A DNA stretch of 64,000 nt from Betaproteobacteria bacterium SCN1 (GCA_008923315.1 WBSF01000007.1:340247-404246), one strand, 5' to 3'. Positions 15,426 to 24,445 are shown, numbered from the stretch's first letter. Notes: generated from the letters alone by a model not told the origin. Numbers and translations are program-made.

Positions 15426-16769
15426 TCAGTTCGTGCTCAGGGCCAGCGGTCGCGTCACGTCCAGCCGAAACCGTCCGCGCCCGGTTTTTTCCAGCGCGAT
15501 CTGCGGGCAGCGTTCGGCGAGCCGCCGCTGTAGCAGGATCAGACGCGTTTCGAGGTTGTCGCCGAAATCCGGCAACGGCAGGCGCGGGTCGCGGCGCAGT
15601 TCGCGGTTGCAGAAGTCGCGCCGGCCGTTCGCTGCGTGTTCGTTCAGCAGTGTCCACAGGATGCTGCCGGCCACGCCCTTGATGAGGTAGTCGTTGTCGA
15701 CGAACACGCTGTGGTCGTGGGCGAAGTAGCGCACCGCGAGCGGCGTGCCGCGCGGCGCCCGGACGGCTGGCGCCGGTACGGCGGTTTCGTCGTCGGGCAG
15801 GGCGGCGAGCCGGGCCATCAGTGCGCCGACATGGCGCCCGTAGACCACCAGCGCGTCTTCGTCGGCATGGCCGAAAAAGGCATCCTGCTCGCTTTCCGCG
15901 TAGAGCACACCGAACAGGCGCGCGCCGTGCACGAGCGGGACCGCGATCTGGCTGTGCGCATCCGCCAGCACCGGCAGCGGAATGCGCGCCGCCGCCGCAT
16001 CCGCCACGCGCAGCGCGGCCTGGTAGGTGTAGTCGCCGGTGCGGTGGTTGATGCGCACCGGCATGCGTTCGCGCGCGGCCACGCCGATCAGGCCTTCGCC
16101 GAGCGCGACTTCTGCGCCCACGCCGGACGTGGGGTAGCCCAGGCTGGCGAGCGTGTAGAGCGCGCCATCTGCCGGGCCGGTCTTGCCGGGCCCGGCGTTA
16201 TCCGGCTGCGTGTCGAGCAGCGCCAGCAGCGCGTGGCGAATGCCGAAGCCGTACGACAGCGCGGCCAGCGCGCGGTCGGCGAGCTGGGCCAGGTCGTCGC
16301 AGGCGCCCAGATGGTCGAGCGTGCGCCGCAGCGCGATGAGCGCATCCGGCGGCGGTGCGGCGGCGGGAACATGCGGATCGGCGCATTCGATGTCGAGCAC
16401 CCGGTAGATGTCGGCACCGCGCAGGACAAAGACCTTGTCCATGCCGCTGTGCGTGGCGATGCCGGCAAGCTGCGCCTTCATGTATTCGAACAGCGGGCCC
16501 GCGGTCTCGGTGCGCAGATAGCGTACGCGCAGCCGGAAATGACGGAAGCTCGCTGGCTCGATGACCTGTACCTGCGCATAGGGATAGGCCAGTACGTTCT
16601 CGCGCGTCTTGCTGAAAAACTGGAACGACAGGGCCACATGTTCGCCGTCGACGTAATGCACCTGCGAGGCGTAGGCCACGTTCGGCGTACCGTCCGGGGC
16701 GCAGGTCGCCACCACCGAGGGCAGTCCGCCGTCGAGGCAGGCGCGGATGGCTTCGAGCGTGAGTTTCAT
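15426..16769 (-). CDS. flavin split-barrel (PNPOx-like) plus GAF domain protein
   Basis: A 447-residue multidomain protein. Residues 1-135 form a pyridoxamine-phosphate-oxidase-like FMN or haem-binding split barrel (GLPSVVATCAPDGTPNVAYA, HYVDGEHVALSFQFFSKT). Residues 165-325 look like a GAF sensor domain (QIAVPLVHGARLFGVLYAES). The last 110 residues, after a proline-rich linker, form a region with a possible winged-helix output fold. It has no signal or membrane segment. The architecture suggests a cytosolic redox or small-ligand sensor, which is inference. Its start overlaps the stop of a second, single-domain split-barrel gene (ATGA), so the two are coexpressed and may act as a pair. Confidence 0.85.
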   Translation of the reverse strand: MKLTLEAIRACLDGGLPSVVATCAPDGTPNVAYASQVHYVDGEHVALSFQFFSKTRENVLAYPYAQVQVIEPASFRHFRLRVRYLRTETAGPLFEYMKAQLAGIATHSGMDKVFVLRGADIYRVLDIECADPHVPAAAPPPDALIALRRTLDHLGACDDLAQLADRALAALSYGFGIRHALLALLDTQPDNAGPGKTGPADGALYTLASLGYPTSGVGAEVALGEGLIGVAARERMPVRINHRTGDYTYQAALRVADAAAARIPLPVLADAHSQIAVPLVHGARLFGVLYAESEQDAFFGHADEDALVVYGRHVGALMARLAALPDDETAVPAPAVRAPRGTPLAVRYFAHDHSVFVDNDYLIKGVAGSILWTLLNEHAANGRRDFCNRELRRDPRLPLPDFGDNLETRLILLQRRLAERCPQIALEKTGRGRFRLDVTRPLALSTN

Positions 16770-17248
16770 GCCCGTGCCAGTACCGTACCGGCCTGTGGGC
16801 CGGGGGTCTGGTCGAAGACGATGTCGGGGACGATGCGCAGCGCTGCCAGCGTGTCGGTCGACAGGATGGCCGCCAGCGCGGTGACCGCATCGCCGTAGCC
16901 CAGCGAAGCCAGCTCCGCGCCGAAGGCCGCCACGCAGCGCGCGCTCGTCGCGCGTAGCGCGGCCGTGACCGGGACGCGCCCGGTGCGCGCCGCCTTCAGC
17001 TGCAGCGTCGCGTGCGTCAGCGGCCGGCTCGCCACCAGCGTGATGCCGCTGCCGGCCGCCAGCGCGTCGAGCACGGCCTGCCCGCGCGCCGCCGACAGCA
17101 GCACCGTCAGCGACCGGCGGTCGCGCGCCACCGAGATCCCCTGCGCGCGCGTCACGCACGGCCAGCCGTCGCGCCCCACCGCGCCCACGTTCATCGACAG
17201 CGTGCCTTGCAGAAAGGCGGCCTGGTCGGGGGTGAGCGTGAGCGGCAT
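16766..17248 (-). CDS. PNPOx-like FMN-binding split-barrel protein
   Basis: A 160-residue single-domain protein. GTLSMNVGAVGRDGWPCVTR and the later GSGITLVASRPLTHATLQLK fit the flavin-reductase/PNPOx split-barrel fold, which commonly binds FMN, F420 or haem. The substrate cannot be told from sequence. It overlaps by four bases the start of the larger PNPOx-GAF gene. It lies ten bases downstream of the NYN-LOTUS gene, so the three are likely one transcript. Confidence 0.8.
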   Translation of the reverse strand: MPLTLTPDQAAFLQGTLSMNVGAVGRDGWPCVTRAQGISVARDRRSLTVLLSAARGQAVLDALAAGSGITLVASRPLTHATLQLKAARTGRVPVTAALRATSARCVAAFGAELASLGYGDAVTALAAILSTDTLAALRIVPDIVFDQTPGPQAGTVLARA

Positions 17249-17258
17249 GGTGCGTGGG

Positions 17259-18041
17259 TTAGTGCGTTGCGGCGCGCGGATCGCGCACTTGCAAATGCTT
17301 GTTGTGGGTGCGGACTTCGAACAGGCCGATGGCCTGAAACAAGCCCGAGAGCTTGGCGTAGCCGTAATTGCGCGAATCGAACGAAGCCTGTTTTGAAATG
17401 TGCTGGCCGACTGCGCCGAGGCCTGCCCAGCCCTCTTCGTCCGCAGCGGCCTCGACGGCCTTGCGCAACAGGTTCACGAGGCGCGTATCGCTGCGCAGGG
17501 TCTTGGCATCCGCGCGGGCGGGGGCGGGTTTGGCTGCGCCGTTACCGTTCGGTGCGGTTTCGGCCGTGGCGGGTTCAACCGGTGCTGGCGTAGCTGCATC
17601 GTCGGCCCGCCGGAGATTTTCCAGATAGAGAAACTTGGAACAGGCGTTGACGAAAGGCTTGGGCGTCTTCTGTTCGCCGAAGCCGTAGACCCTGAGGCCG
17701 TTGGCGCGCAGCCGCATCACCAGCGGGGTGAAATCCGAATCGCTGGAGACGATGCCGAATCCGTCGAGTTGCTTGGTGTAGAGCAGATCCATCGCATCGA
17801 TGATCATCGCGGCGTCGGTGGCATTCTTGCCCTTGGTGTAGTCGAACTGCTGGATGGGCTGGATGGCGAAATCGTGCAGCAGCGCCGCCCAGGCGTTCAG
17901 GTGCGGGCTCTTCCAGTTGCCGTAGGCGCGGCGGATGTTGATCACGCCTTCCTTCGCCAGTTCGTCGAGCACTTCGTCGATCATGTCCGCCGGGCTGTTG
18001 TCGGCGTCGATCAAGAGGGCGATGCGCGGTTCGTGGCTCAT
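17259..18041 (-). CDS. NYN-domain (PIN-like) nuclease with C-terminal LOTUS domain
   Basis: A 260-residue protein. Residues 1-145 are a NYN domain of the LabA/DUF88 type, with acidic residues that would bind catalytic metal: IALLIDADNSP (Asp12, Asp14), KGKNATDAAMIIDAMD and VSSDSDFTPLV. After an Ala/Pro-rich linker (150-185), residues 185-250 form an OST-HTH/LOTUS domain (LVNLLRKAVEAAADEEGWAG), which binds RNA in other proteins. The family is predicted to act on RNA in the cytosol; the target is unknown. It is 19 bases after argJ and 10 bases before the split-barrel gene. Confidence 0.9.
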   Translation of the reverse strand: MSHEPRIALLIDADNSPADMIDEVLDELAKEGVINIRRAYGNWKSPHLNAWAALLHDFAIQPIQQFDYTKGKNATDAAMIIDAMDLLYTKQLDGFGIVSSDSDFTPLVMRLRANGLRVYGFGEQKTPKPFVNACSKFLYLENLRRADDAATPAPVEPATAETAPNGNGAAKPAPARADAKTLRSDTRLVNLLRKAVEAAADEEGWAGLGAVGQHISKQASFDSRNYGYAKLSGLFQAIGLFEVRTHNKHLQVRDPRAATH

Positions 18042-18060
18042 GGCGTCTCCGGGACGGGGG

Positions 18061-19287
18061 TCAGGTCCGGTATTCGGCGTTGATCTTCACGTAATCGTAG
18101 GAAAAATCGCAGGTCCAGACCGTGGCCTGCGCCGTGCCGCGGTCGAGCGCGATGCGCACCGTGATCTCGGCTTCCTTCATCACGGCGGCGCCGGCCGCTT
18201 CGGTATAGCTCGCCGCGCGGCCGCCGTGTTCGGCGACCAGCACGTCGCCAAGCCAGACCTTGATCCGGTTCACATCCAGGTCGGTGATGCCGGCATAGCC
18301 GATGGCGGCGAGGATGCGGCCGAGGTTGGGGTCGCTGGCGAAAAAGGCGGTCTTGACCAGCGGCGAGCGTGCCACGGCGTAGGCGATCTGTTTGCATTCG
18401 GCGCGGTCGCGGCCGCCCTCGACGGCAATGCTCATGAATTTCGTGGCGCCTTCGCCGTCGCGCGCCATCGCCTGCGCCAGCTCGACGGCCACGGCGTCCA
18501 GCGCGGCCTTGAGCGCGGCGTAATCGGCACTCGCCGCGTCGGTGATCTCTGCGTGGCCCGCCTGGCCGGTGGCGATGAGGATGAAGCTGTCGTTGGTCGA
18601 GGTGTCGCCGTCCACCGTCACGCAGTTGAAGGAGACATCGGCGACCGCCTTCACCAGCGGCTGCATCAGGGCCGGTGCGACGGCCGCGTCGGTGGCGACG
18701 AAACCCAGCATGGTCGCCATGTTGGGATGGATCATGCCCGAGCCCTTGGCGATGCCGGTCACCGTCACGGTTTTGCCGCCGAGCTGTATCTGCCGCGACG
18801 CGCCCTTGGCGACGATGTCGGTGGTCATTATTGCGTGCGCGGCCTCGGACCAGTGCGCGGCCTGAAGGTCGGCCTGTGCGGCGGGCAGCGCGGGCAGGAT
18901 CTTGTCGACGGGCAGGGGCTCGAGGATTACGCCGGTGGAAAACGGCAGCACGTTTTCCGGAGCACAGCCGAACAGCCCGGCAACGGCGTCGCAGGTCTGG
19001 CGCGCGCGTTTCAAACCGTCTTCGCCGGTGCCGGCATTGGCGTTGCCGGTGTTGATGACCAGCGCGCGGATGTCGCCTGCCGCCAGGTGTTGCTTGCACA
19101 GCGTCACTGGCGCGGCGCAAAAACGGTTTTGCGTGAAGACGCCCGCAACGCGGCTGCCCGGCGCCAGCTCGATCAGCGTGATGTCTCGGCGGCCCGGTTT
19201 CTTGATGCCGGCCGAGGCGATACCGAGGCGGACGCCGGGAACGGGATGCAGGGACGCGGGATCGGGGGCGGCGAGGTTGACGGGCAT
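18061..19287 (-). CDS. argJ: bifunctional ornithine acetyltransferase / N-acetylglutamate synthase ArgJ
   Basis: Moves the acetyl group from N-acetylornithine to glutamate in the cyclic arginine pathway, and may also make N-acetylglutamate from acetyl-CoA. The 408-residue precursor should cleave itself between Ala191 and Thr192 in the conserved [10 protein letters not shown] motif, giving alpha and beta chains with Thr192 as nucleophile. Other family blocks are [39 protein letters not shown] and the C-terminal [14 protein letters not shown]. Length is normal. Whether it is truly bifunctional cannot be read from sequence. It heads the run argJ, NYN-LOTUS, split-barrel pair. Confidence 0.96.
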   Translation of the reverse strand: MPVNLAAPDPASLHPVPGVRLGIASAGIKKPGRRDITLIELAPGSRVAGVFTQNRFCAAPVTLCKQHLAAGDIRALVINTGNANAGTGEDGLKRARQTCDAVAGLFGCAPENVLPFSTGVILEPLPVDKILPALPAAQADLQAAHWSEAAHAIMTTDIVAKGASRQIQLGGKTVTVTGIAKGSGMIHPNMATMLGFVATDAAVAPALMQPLVKAVADVSFNCVTVDGDTSTNDSFILIATGQAGHAEITDAASADYAALKAALDAVAVELAQAMARDGEGATKFMSIAVEGGRDRAECKQIAYAVARSPLVKTAFFASDPNLGRILAAIGYAGITDLDVNRIKVWLGDVLVAEHGGRAASYTEAAGAAVMKEAEITVRIALDRGTAQATVWTCDFSYDYVKINAEYRT

Positions 19288-19360
19288 GATGGCGGAACGG
19301 TCTGAAAAGCCGCCATTTTATGCCCGACGCGCTGCGATTTTCCCGCAGTGCGCCAACCGT

Positions 19361-19618
19361 TTATTGTGCGCGGCCGAACAGTCCGTTCATCACCCGGCGG
19401 AATTCGGGCCGCCACGGCCACACGGGATCGAGTTCGATCGAGCGGGCGAGCGCGGCAAGCGCAATCAGGCCGAATACCGAAAACAGCAACTCGGAAACGA
19501 GCTGACGTGCAGTCAGCATGCCGAGCGGCGTGTCCAGAAAGCCCGGGACGTAGAACAGACTGGCGAAGGCGGCAAAGAGAAAAGCTGGGCCAAGATACAT
19601 GATTCCTGGTTTCCGCAT
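19361..19618 (-). CDS. small predicted membrane protein
   Basis: An 85-residue hydrophobic protein with two likely transmembrane helices (PAFLFAAFASLFYV and LLFSVFGLIALAALA) and a basic C-terminus. I do not recognise the family. An alternative start seven codons in (ATG at 19600, MYLGPAF) has a better purine-rich AGGA just upstream and may be the true one. Codon use fits the neighbours and no competing gene covers the interval, but conservation was not tested. Confidence 0.5.
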   Translation of the reverse strand: MRKPGIMYLGPAFLFAAFASLFYVPGFLDTPLGMLTARQLVSELLFSVFGLIALAALARSIELDPVWPWRPEFRRVMNGLFGRAQ

Positions 19619-19740
19619 GGATTATTGTTGCCAACTATCCAGCAACGCCTGTGCCAAGGCCGAAAACATTATTGAATACAGTCGCTTACGCTTTGCTGGA
19701 CGGCCGCTTCGCGGACGGAATGTAAATTAAATCGACAGCC

Positions 19741-20079
19741 TCATTTGCCAACCGGGGGCGTGGCCAGCTTGCGCAGGATCTCGTGCGAAAGCGAATAGAA
19801 CCGGGGCGTCGGCCCCAGATCCTCGTAGATCGGGTCGCCGTAGTCGTCCTCGGCGATGACGCGGGTGCCCGGCACATAGGGCATGGCCACTTCGAGTTCG
19901 TCCAGGGCTGCGCGGATCAGATCGGCCATCAACTGGGACTCGCTGCGGTCGGGGTACATCAGGTGCAAGGCCTCGACGCGTGCGGCGTCGCGCAGGGGGA
20001 GATGGACGGTGTAGGCGCGTACGCTGGCACGGCCGTGGCCCTCCGTGCCCCAGCGCTGGATCAATTCGGCAATACGCAT
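19741..20079 (-). CDS. ribbon-helix-helix-like small conserved protein
   Basis: A 112-residue protein. Residues 20-65 fit a ribbon-helix-helix pattern: a short strand AYTVHLPL, a helix DAARVEALHLMYP, a turn DRSESQ, then a second helix LMADLIRAALDELEVAMPY. The rest (YGDPIYEDLGPTPRF) is acidic and conserved-looking. It is probably a small DNA-binding regulator, but the target is unknown and no toxin gene is adjacent. The GGGAGG Shine-Dalgarno is well placed before the ATG at 20079. A promoter with an inverted repeat over the -10 lies directly upstream, which suggests autoregulation. Confidence 0.75.
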   Translation of the reverse strand: MRIAELIQRWGTEGHGRASVRAYTVHLPLRDAARVEALHLMYPDRSESQLMADLIRAALDELEVAMPYVPGTRVIAEDDYGDPIYEDLGPTPRFYSLSHEILRKLATPPVGK

Positions 20080-20102
20080 GGGTGCTGACCTCCCAAACCC
20101 AG

Positions 20103-20140
20103 TAACGTTTTCGTTATAGGCAACGAGGGCGGACGGGCAA
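20103..20140 (-). promoter_or_regulatory. promoter with inverted-repeat operator upstream of RHH-like gene
   Basis: On the minus strand, TTGCCC (20140-20135) and TATAAC (20118-20113) are 16 bases apart and form a plausible sigma70 promoter. Overlapping and following the -10 is the inverted repeat TAACG-TTTT-CGTTA (20103-20116), placed where a bound repressor would block RNA polymerase. The arms are short, so the operator call is tentative. Confidence 0.5.
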
Positions 20141-20269
20141 GGGGCTGGGGCTGGGATTTAGTGACCAGGGATTAGGCAAAACGGCCGCGGTATTGCCGCG
20201 CCCCAAAGCAATGCGGCGAAGCCGCACAAACCCCCTAGCCCCTGAATCCTGGCCCCTGGTCCCTGATCC
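20141..20269. repeat. imperfect inverted repeat of CAGGGATTAGG-like units
   Basis: The left arm (20141-20176) is G-rich with GGGGCTGGGGCTGGGATT and ACCAGGGATTAGG. The right arm (20231-20269) is its C-rich counterpart, reading GGATCAGGGACCAGGGGCC on the opposite strand. About 55 bases with small GC hairpins lie between them. The arms are related but diverged. Such GGGACTAGGG-type units occur as intergenic repeats in many proteobacteria. The right arm overlaps the 3' end of the methyltransferase gene and encodes its last residues. Confidence 0.6.
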
Positions 20270-20849
20270 ACACCAGCGTGCGGTTGTTGGCCGGCATGGC
20301 GACATCCTTTTTCAGGACCAGTCCCTGATCGCGGGCGAGCGCATCCACGGCCTCGAAATCGCGTATGCCCGAGGCCGGGTCGCGTGCCTTCAGCCAGGCG
20401 TCGAAGCGGGCGTTGCTTTCGGAGGTATAGGTGCCGTTGTAGTTGAAGGGCCCGTAGATGGCCAGCACGCCCCCCGGCTCCACGACGTCCCCGATGCCGG
20501 CGAAGCATTTTTCCACTTCGGGCCAGCCCATGATGTGCAGGGTGTTCGCGGAAAATACCGCGTCGTAGCGGCCGTTGCGCCAGTTTTTCTGATTCACGTC
20601 GAGCGCGATGGGCGGCAGCACGTTGGGCAACGCGGCCTCTTCCAGCCACAGGCGGATGCCGGGGTGGTTTACCGGGACGTCAGCCGTCTGCCAGCGCAGG
20701 TGAGGCAGTTCGGCACCGAAATACACGGCGTGCTGGCCGGTGCCGCTGCCGATTTCAAGCACATAGCTGCGGTCGGCGAAGACTTCGCGCAGTACGGCAA
20801 GGATGGGATCGCGGTTCTGTTCGCAGGATTCGGCGTAAGGCTTGTCCAT
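20235..20849 (-). CDS. DUF938 family SAM-dependent methyltransferase
   Basis: A 204-residue class I methyltransferase fold. The protein opens MDKPYAESCEQNRDPILAVL, followed by the SAM-binding motif VLEIGSGTGQHAVYF and the DUF938 phrases DAVFSANTLHIMGWPEV and YGPFNYNGTYTSESNA. The substrate is unknown for the family. The final residues (DQGPGFRG) are encoded inside the repeat described at 20141-20269, so the original C-terminus may have been replaced or extended by the repeat. The ATG overlaps the stop of the upstream lipoprotein gene (TGATG), so the two are coupled. Confidence 0.88.
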   Translation of the reverse strand: MDKPYAESCEQNRDPILAVLREVFADRSYVLEIGSGTGQHAVYFGAELPHLRWQTADVPVNHPGIRLWLEEAALPNVLPPIALDVNQKNWRNGRYDAVFSANTLHIMGWPEVEKCFAGIGDVVEPGGVLAIYGPFNYNGTYTSESNARFDAWLKARDPASGIRDFEAVDALARDQGLVLKKDVAMPANNRTLVWIRDQGPGFRG

Positions 20850-21082
20850 CAAAGCTTCGTGCCGGGCTTCTTGCACTGGCAGGAATAGTCGAGTCCCTCG
20901 CGTGGCGCGGCCTTGCAGGAGAAGGCCGCTACGCCCGCATCGCCGCAGATGTCGCGGCACTGGGCTTCCTTGTCCTGGCAGAAAGTCGCGTAATCCGGCC
21001 CGGCGGGCGATTCGCTGGAGTTGAAGGAAATGCAGCCGCTCACGAGAGTGGCTGCGGCAAGCAGGACGAGCAGTCGCATCAT
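20849..21082 (-). CDS. small cysteine-rich lipoprotein
   Basis: A 77-residue protein with a lipoprotein signal peptide and lipobox LVSGC, so it is probably anchored in the envelope. The mature part has six further cysteines in a compact pattern (CQDKEAQCRDIC, FSCK, YSCQCKK), suggesting several disulfides in the periplasm. I do not recognise the family. The start at 21082 (MMRLLV) follows a GGAG Shine-Dalgarno; a longer upstream frame lacks a signal. It is translationally coupled to the following methyltransferase. Confidence 0.75.
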   Translation of the reverse strand: MMRLLVLLAAATLVSGCISFNSSESPAGPDYATFCQDKEAQCRDICGDAGVAAFSCKAAPREGLDYSCQCKKPGTKL

Positions 21083-21157
21083 GACGTTCTCCGAAAACCG
21101 CTTTTTTTGCGAAGTGTGGCGGGTTTTTCCGTACACGGCAGGGCGGCAGGCCAATTT

Positions 21158-24100
21158 TTACATTGAATTCACATCCACCAGACGGCCGTCTGCCAGCAGC
21201 AGCGCCGCGTGGATCGGGAAACCCGGCTGCAGGGCGGCGATCAGCGTCCGGTAGGCGGCGAGTTGCGGTCGGTGACGGGCAAGCAGTTCGGCCTCGGTTG
21301 CCGCCAGGCTTTCCTCGCCGGTCTTGTAATCGATCAGCCAGATCGCGTCGGCGTGTTCCACCACGCGGTCGACGCGATGCAACTGGCCATCGGGGTCGAC
21401 TAGCGCGAGTTCGTTGTGCGCCCGGCGATAGCGTGCGGGATCGAACAGGTGCGCCAGGGCGGGTTGCCCGATCAGCGCACGCGCCGCTGCTTCGAGGCCC
21501 GGCAGTTCCGCGGCGAGCCCCAGCCGGGCGGCCAGCGCCGGCAGGTCGCGCGCGGCGCCAGGCGGTGCGTGGGTTTCCAGGCAGGCGTGGAACAGTTCGC
21601 CGCGCCGCGTGGCCGGCGTGTCGGCAGACGGGGTGCCGCGCTGGCCGACTGCCGGCGCGGCAAGCCGTGTTGCCGATAGCGGCGCAAGGGGTTCGCGTGC
21701 CGGGGCCTCGGGCAGGGCGTCGGGCAAGGTGCCGCCAGCCCATGCGGCGCGCGTTCGTTCGAGCCAGGCATTCCGCTTCGCGTCGCCGGACACGATCACT
21801 GCCTGTTTCGCGCGCGTGAGCGCCACGTAGAGCAGGTTGCCGGATTCGCGGCGCGCGAGCGCGTCTTCCTCGTCGAACCAGTGCGCGCGTGCTGCACCGC
21901 GCGCGTCCTTGTTGCCGTAGAGCGAGAAATGCTGCGGCCGTGCCGCATCCGGCGGCCAGGGGGCGAGCACGGCGTGGTGCGCGGGCCGGTCGTGGTCGCT
22001 GCCGCCGAGCAGCCAGACGATGGGCGCTTCCAGCCCCTTGGCGCCGTGGATGGTGAGCAGCCGTACCGCGTTTTCGCCGTCCGCCGCCACGCCTTCGCCC
22101 GGCGCCGCGTCGGCGTCGTCGACGAGCGTGGCCAGTTCGCGCACGAAACCGGCCAGCGTGGGGTAGCGCCCGGCGTCCTGCGTCAGCGCGAGCTGCATGA
22201 AGGCGCGCAGGTTGGCGGCCACCTGCGGCCGCATCGCCGGCGGCGCCGCCGCTGCGTAACGCGCTTCGAGATCGCCCTCGAAATAGATGCGGTCGAGCAG
22301 ATCGTGCGCGGGCAGGATGCCGACGTGCGTGCGCCAGCCGGCGAGCAGCGCGGCGGCCCGCGCGAGGCAGGGCGGGCAGTCGCGCTGCGCGGCCAGTTCT
22401 TGCAGGCGTTCCCAGCCGCGCGGGGCGTCGTCGCGCTGCGCGAACACCGCCAGCAGCGCGTCGTCGTCGCAGGCGAACACAGGGCTTTTCAGAGTGTGCG
22501 CGAGCTTCAGGTCGGCATGGGGCAGGAGCAGCGTGTCGACGAGCGCGATCAGGTCCTGCGCTTCCAGCGCGTGCAGCAGGCCGCCGCGGCGCGAGGTGAT
22601 GAAGGGAATGCCGGCGGTTTCCAGTGCGCGTTCGTACAGGGGCAGGTGGGTGCGTTTCCGCACCAGCGCCATCACGTCGCCGGGCTGCGCCGCGCGGGGG
22701 CCTTCGTTATCCGCCACGCCCCAGCGGCCCAGCACGTCGTCCGCCAGCGTGCGTGCGAACGCACGCGCTTCCTCGTGTACCGCGCGGTCGTCGGCCTCCG
22801 CGCGCGGCATCGTCAGCGGATCGCGCAGCCCCTGCGGTTCCGCGGCGTCGCCGGCAGGCGGCTGAATCGCCAGCGCGCGTACGGCGCCGGGCAGCGCGGC
22901 GTTTGCCGGCGCGGCAGTGTGCGCGACATAGCCGTCGAGATCCGCGAACACCGGGTTGATCGCTTCGATCACGGCAGGCGCAAGCCGGCGCGACAGGTCG
23001 GTGGCGAAATGCGGCGCGTCGAAATGGTCGCGCAGAAACAGTGCCGCCGCGTCGAACACGCGTGCCTCGCCCCGCCGGAATCGGTAAATCGCTTGCTTGG
23101 GGTCGCCCACCAGAAAAACCGTCATGCCGCTGTCGGTGCCGTGCACGGTGGCGAGCCAGGCGGCCAGCGCCTGCCATTGCAGCGGGTTGGTGTCCTGGAA
23201 TTCGTCCAGCAGCAGATGCCGGGCGCGCGCATCGAGTTTCAGCGCCAGCGCGGGCAGCGCGTCCTCGTTTTGCAGCAATTGCGCGGCCAGCCATTCGGCG
23301 TCGGCGAAATCGATCAGGCCCTGTCGGGTCTTGGCGTCCTGATAGGCTTCGATCAGCGCGTGGCCGAGCCGCAGGCCGTGGCGGTTGAGCGTCCAGATGC
23401 GTTGGGTCGCGCGCGCGTCGAGGAGATCGAGCAGGCGGGCTTCCAGCCGTCCGGTGTCGAGCCGCAGCGGCTCCAGGCGCGCGCCGAGCGTGGCCTGCAA
23501 GGCCTTGGTCGGCTTCCAGACGCGGCGTTCGAGCGTGCCGGTCAGCACCTTCTTCAGCACGCCGTCGAGATTGCGTGCCGCCAGCGCGGCCTGCAGCGCC
23601 GCGCCGCGTTCCGCTTCCGACTTGCCGCCGGATTCGAGCGCCGAAGCCAGCGCTGCGGCGCGCGCCAGAGCATCCGCATCCGCCCAGAAGGCTGCGTCGG
23701 GGTCGGCCTCCGGATCGCCGCCGAGCACGGATCGCAACGCGGCCAGCGCGTAATCCACCGGCGCATCCTGTCCTTGCGTGTAGGCCCACCATTCGGCGCG
23801 CGCATCGAGAAAATGCTTCAGCAGCGTGCGCAGATTGTGTTCCCCGATGTCGGCCAGCAAGGCCCGCAGGGCGGCACCTTCCGTGGAATCCGGCTGGACG
23901 GCGCCCGCAAGGGGTACGCCGGCGGGTGTTCCGCCGCTGTACGGCGACCCCTCCGCAGCCCATTCGGCCAGCAGTCGGTCGCGCACCTCGTCCTGCAGCT
24001 GCCGCGCGCGTTCCAGCAGCTGCGCGCCCCAGGGCAGGGCCGATTCCAGCGGCGCGCGTTTCAGCAGATCGAGAAACCAGCCGTGGAAGGTCGTCACCGT

Positions 24101-24445
24101 CGGCCCCGGCTGCGCCGTCAGCACGGCTTCGAGCAGGCCGCGCGCGCGCGGCAGCAGGCCGTCGATCTCGGTCTCCGGAATATGCCGGTCGCGCAGGAAG
24201 GCGCGCACGTCGTCGTCGCTGCCCAGCGCAAGCAGGCGCAGCCAGTCGTGCAGGCGGTCGGTCATTTCCTGCGCGGCCTTGCGGGTGAAGGTAATGGCAA
24301 GCAGGTGCGACGGTTCCGCGCCGGCCAGCAGCAGCCGGATCATGCGCGAGACCAGCAGCCAGGTCTTGCCGCTGCCGGCGCAGGCCTCGACGACAACCGA
24401 GCGCGCCGGATCGAGCGCGACGGCGGGGTCGAGCGGCTCACGCAT
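21158..24445 (-). CDS. AddA-like UvrD/Rep helicase-nuclease
   Basis: A 1095-residue superfamily 1A helicase with a C-terminal RecB-type nuclease, functioning in double-strand break end resection with the AddB-like partner encoded upstream. Walker A is EACAGSGKTWLL (Lys27), motif II is LLLDEFQDTNPLQW, motif III is FLVGDPKQAIYRFRRG, motif V is LLTIHGAKGLEAPIVWLL and motif VI is YVALTRAKQAVIV. The nuclease site near the C-terminus shows the IDYKTG motif of PD-(D/E)XK enzymes, followed by the conserved QLAAY. All catalytic motifs are present. The start overlaps the AddB-like stop by eight bases. Chi recognition cannot be judged from sequence. Confidence 0.92.
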   Translation of the reverse strand: MREPLDPAVALDPARSVVVEACAGSGKTWLLVSRMIRLLLAGAEPSHLLAITFTRKAAQEMTDRLHDWLRLLALGSDDDVRAFLRDRHIPETEIDGLLPRARGLLEAVLTAQPGPTVTTFHGWFLDLLKRAPLESALPWGAQLLERARQLQDEVRDRLLAEWAAEGSPYSGGTPAGVPLAGAVQPDSTEGAALRALLADIGEHNLRTLLKHFLDARAEWWAYTQGQDAPVDYALAALRSVLGGDPEADPDAAFWADADALARAAALASALESGGKSEAERGAALQAALAARNLDGVLKKVLTGTLERRVWKPTKALQATLGARLEPLRLDTGRLEARLLDLLDARATQRIWTLNRHGLRLGHALIEAYQDAKTRQGLIDFADAEWLAAQLLQNEDALPALALKLDARARHLLLDEFQDTNPLQWQALAAWLATVHGTDSGMTVFLVGDPKQAIYRFRRGEARVFDAAALFLRDHFDAPHFATDLSRRLAPAVIEAINPVFADLDGYVAHTAAPANAALPGAVRALAIQPPAGDAAEPQGLRDPLTMPRAEADDRAVHEEARAFARTLADDVLGRWGVADNEGPRAAQPGDVMALVRKRTHLPLYERALETAGIPFITSRRGGLLHALEAQDLIALVDTLLLPHADLKLAHTLKSPVFACDDDALLAVFAQRDDAPRGWERLQELAAQRDCPPCLARAAALLAGWRTHVGILPAHDLLDRIYFEGDLEARYAAAAPPAMRPQVAANLRAFMQLALTQDAGRYPTLAGFVRELATLVDDADAAPGEGVAADGENAVRLLTIHGAKGLEAPIVWLLGGSDHDRPAHHAVLAPWPPDAARPQHFSLYGNKDARGAARAHWFDEEDALARRESGNLLYVALTRAKQAVIVSGDAKRNAWLERTRAAWAGGTLPDALPEAPAREPLAPLSATRLAAPAVGQRGTPSADTPATRRGELFHACLETHAPPGAARDLPALAARLGLAAELPGLEAAARALIGQPALAHLFDPARYRRAHNELALVDPDGQLHRVDRVVEHADAIWLIDYKTGEESLAATEAELLARHRPQLAAYRTLIAALQPGFPIHAALLLADGRLVDVNSM

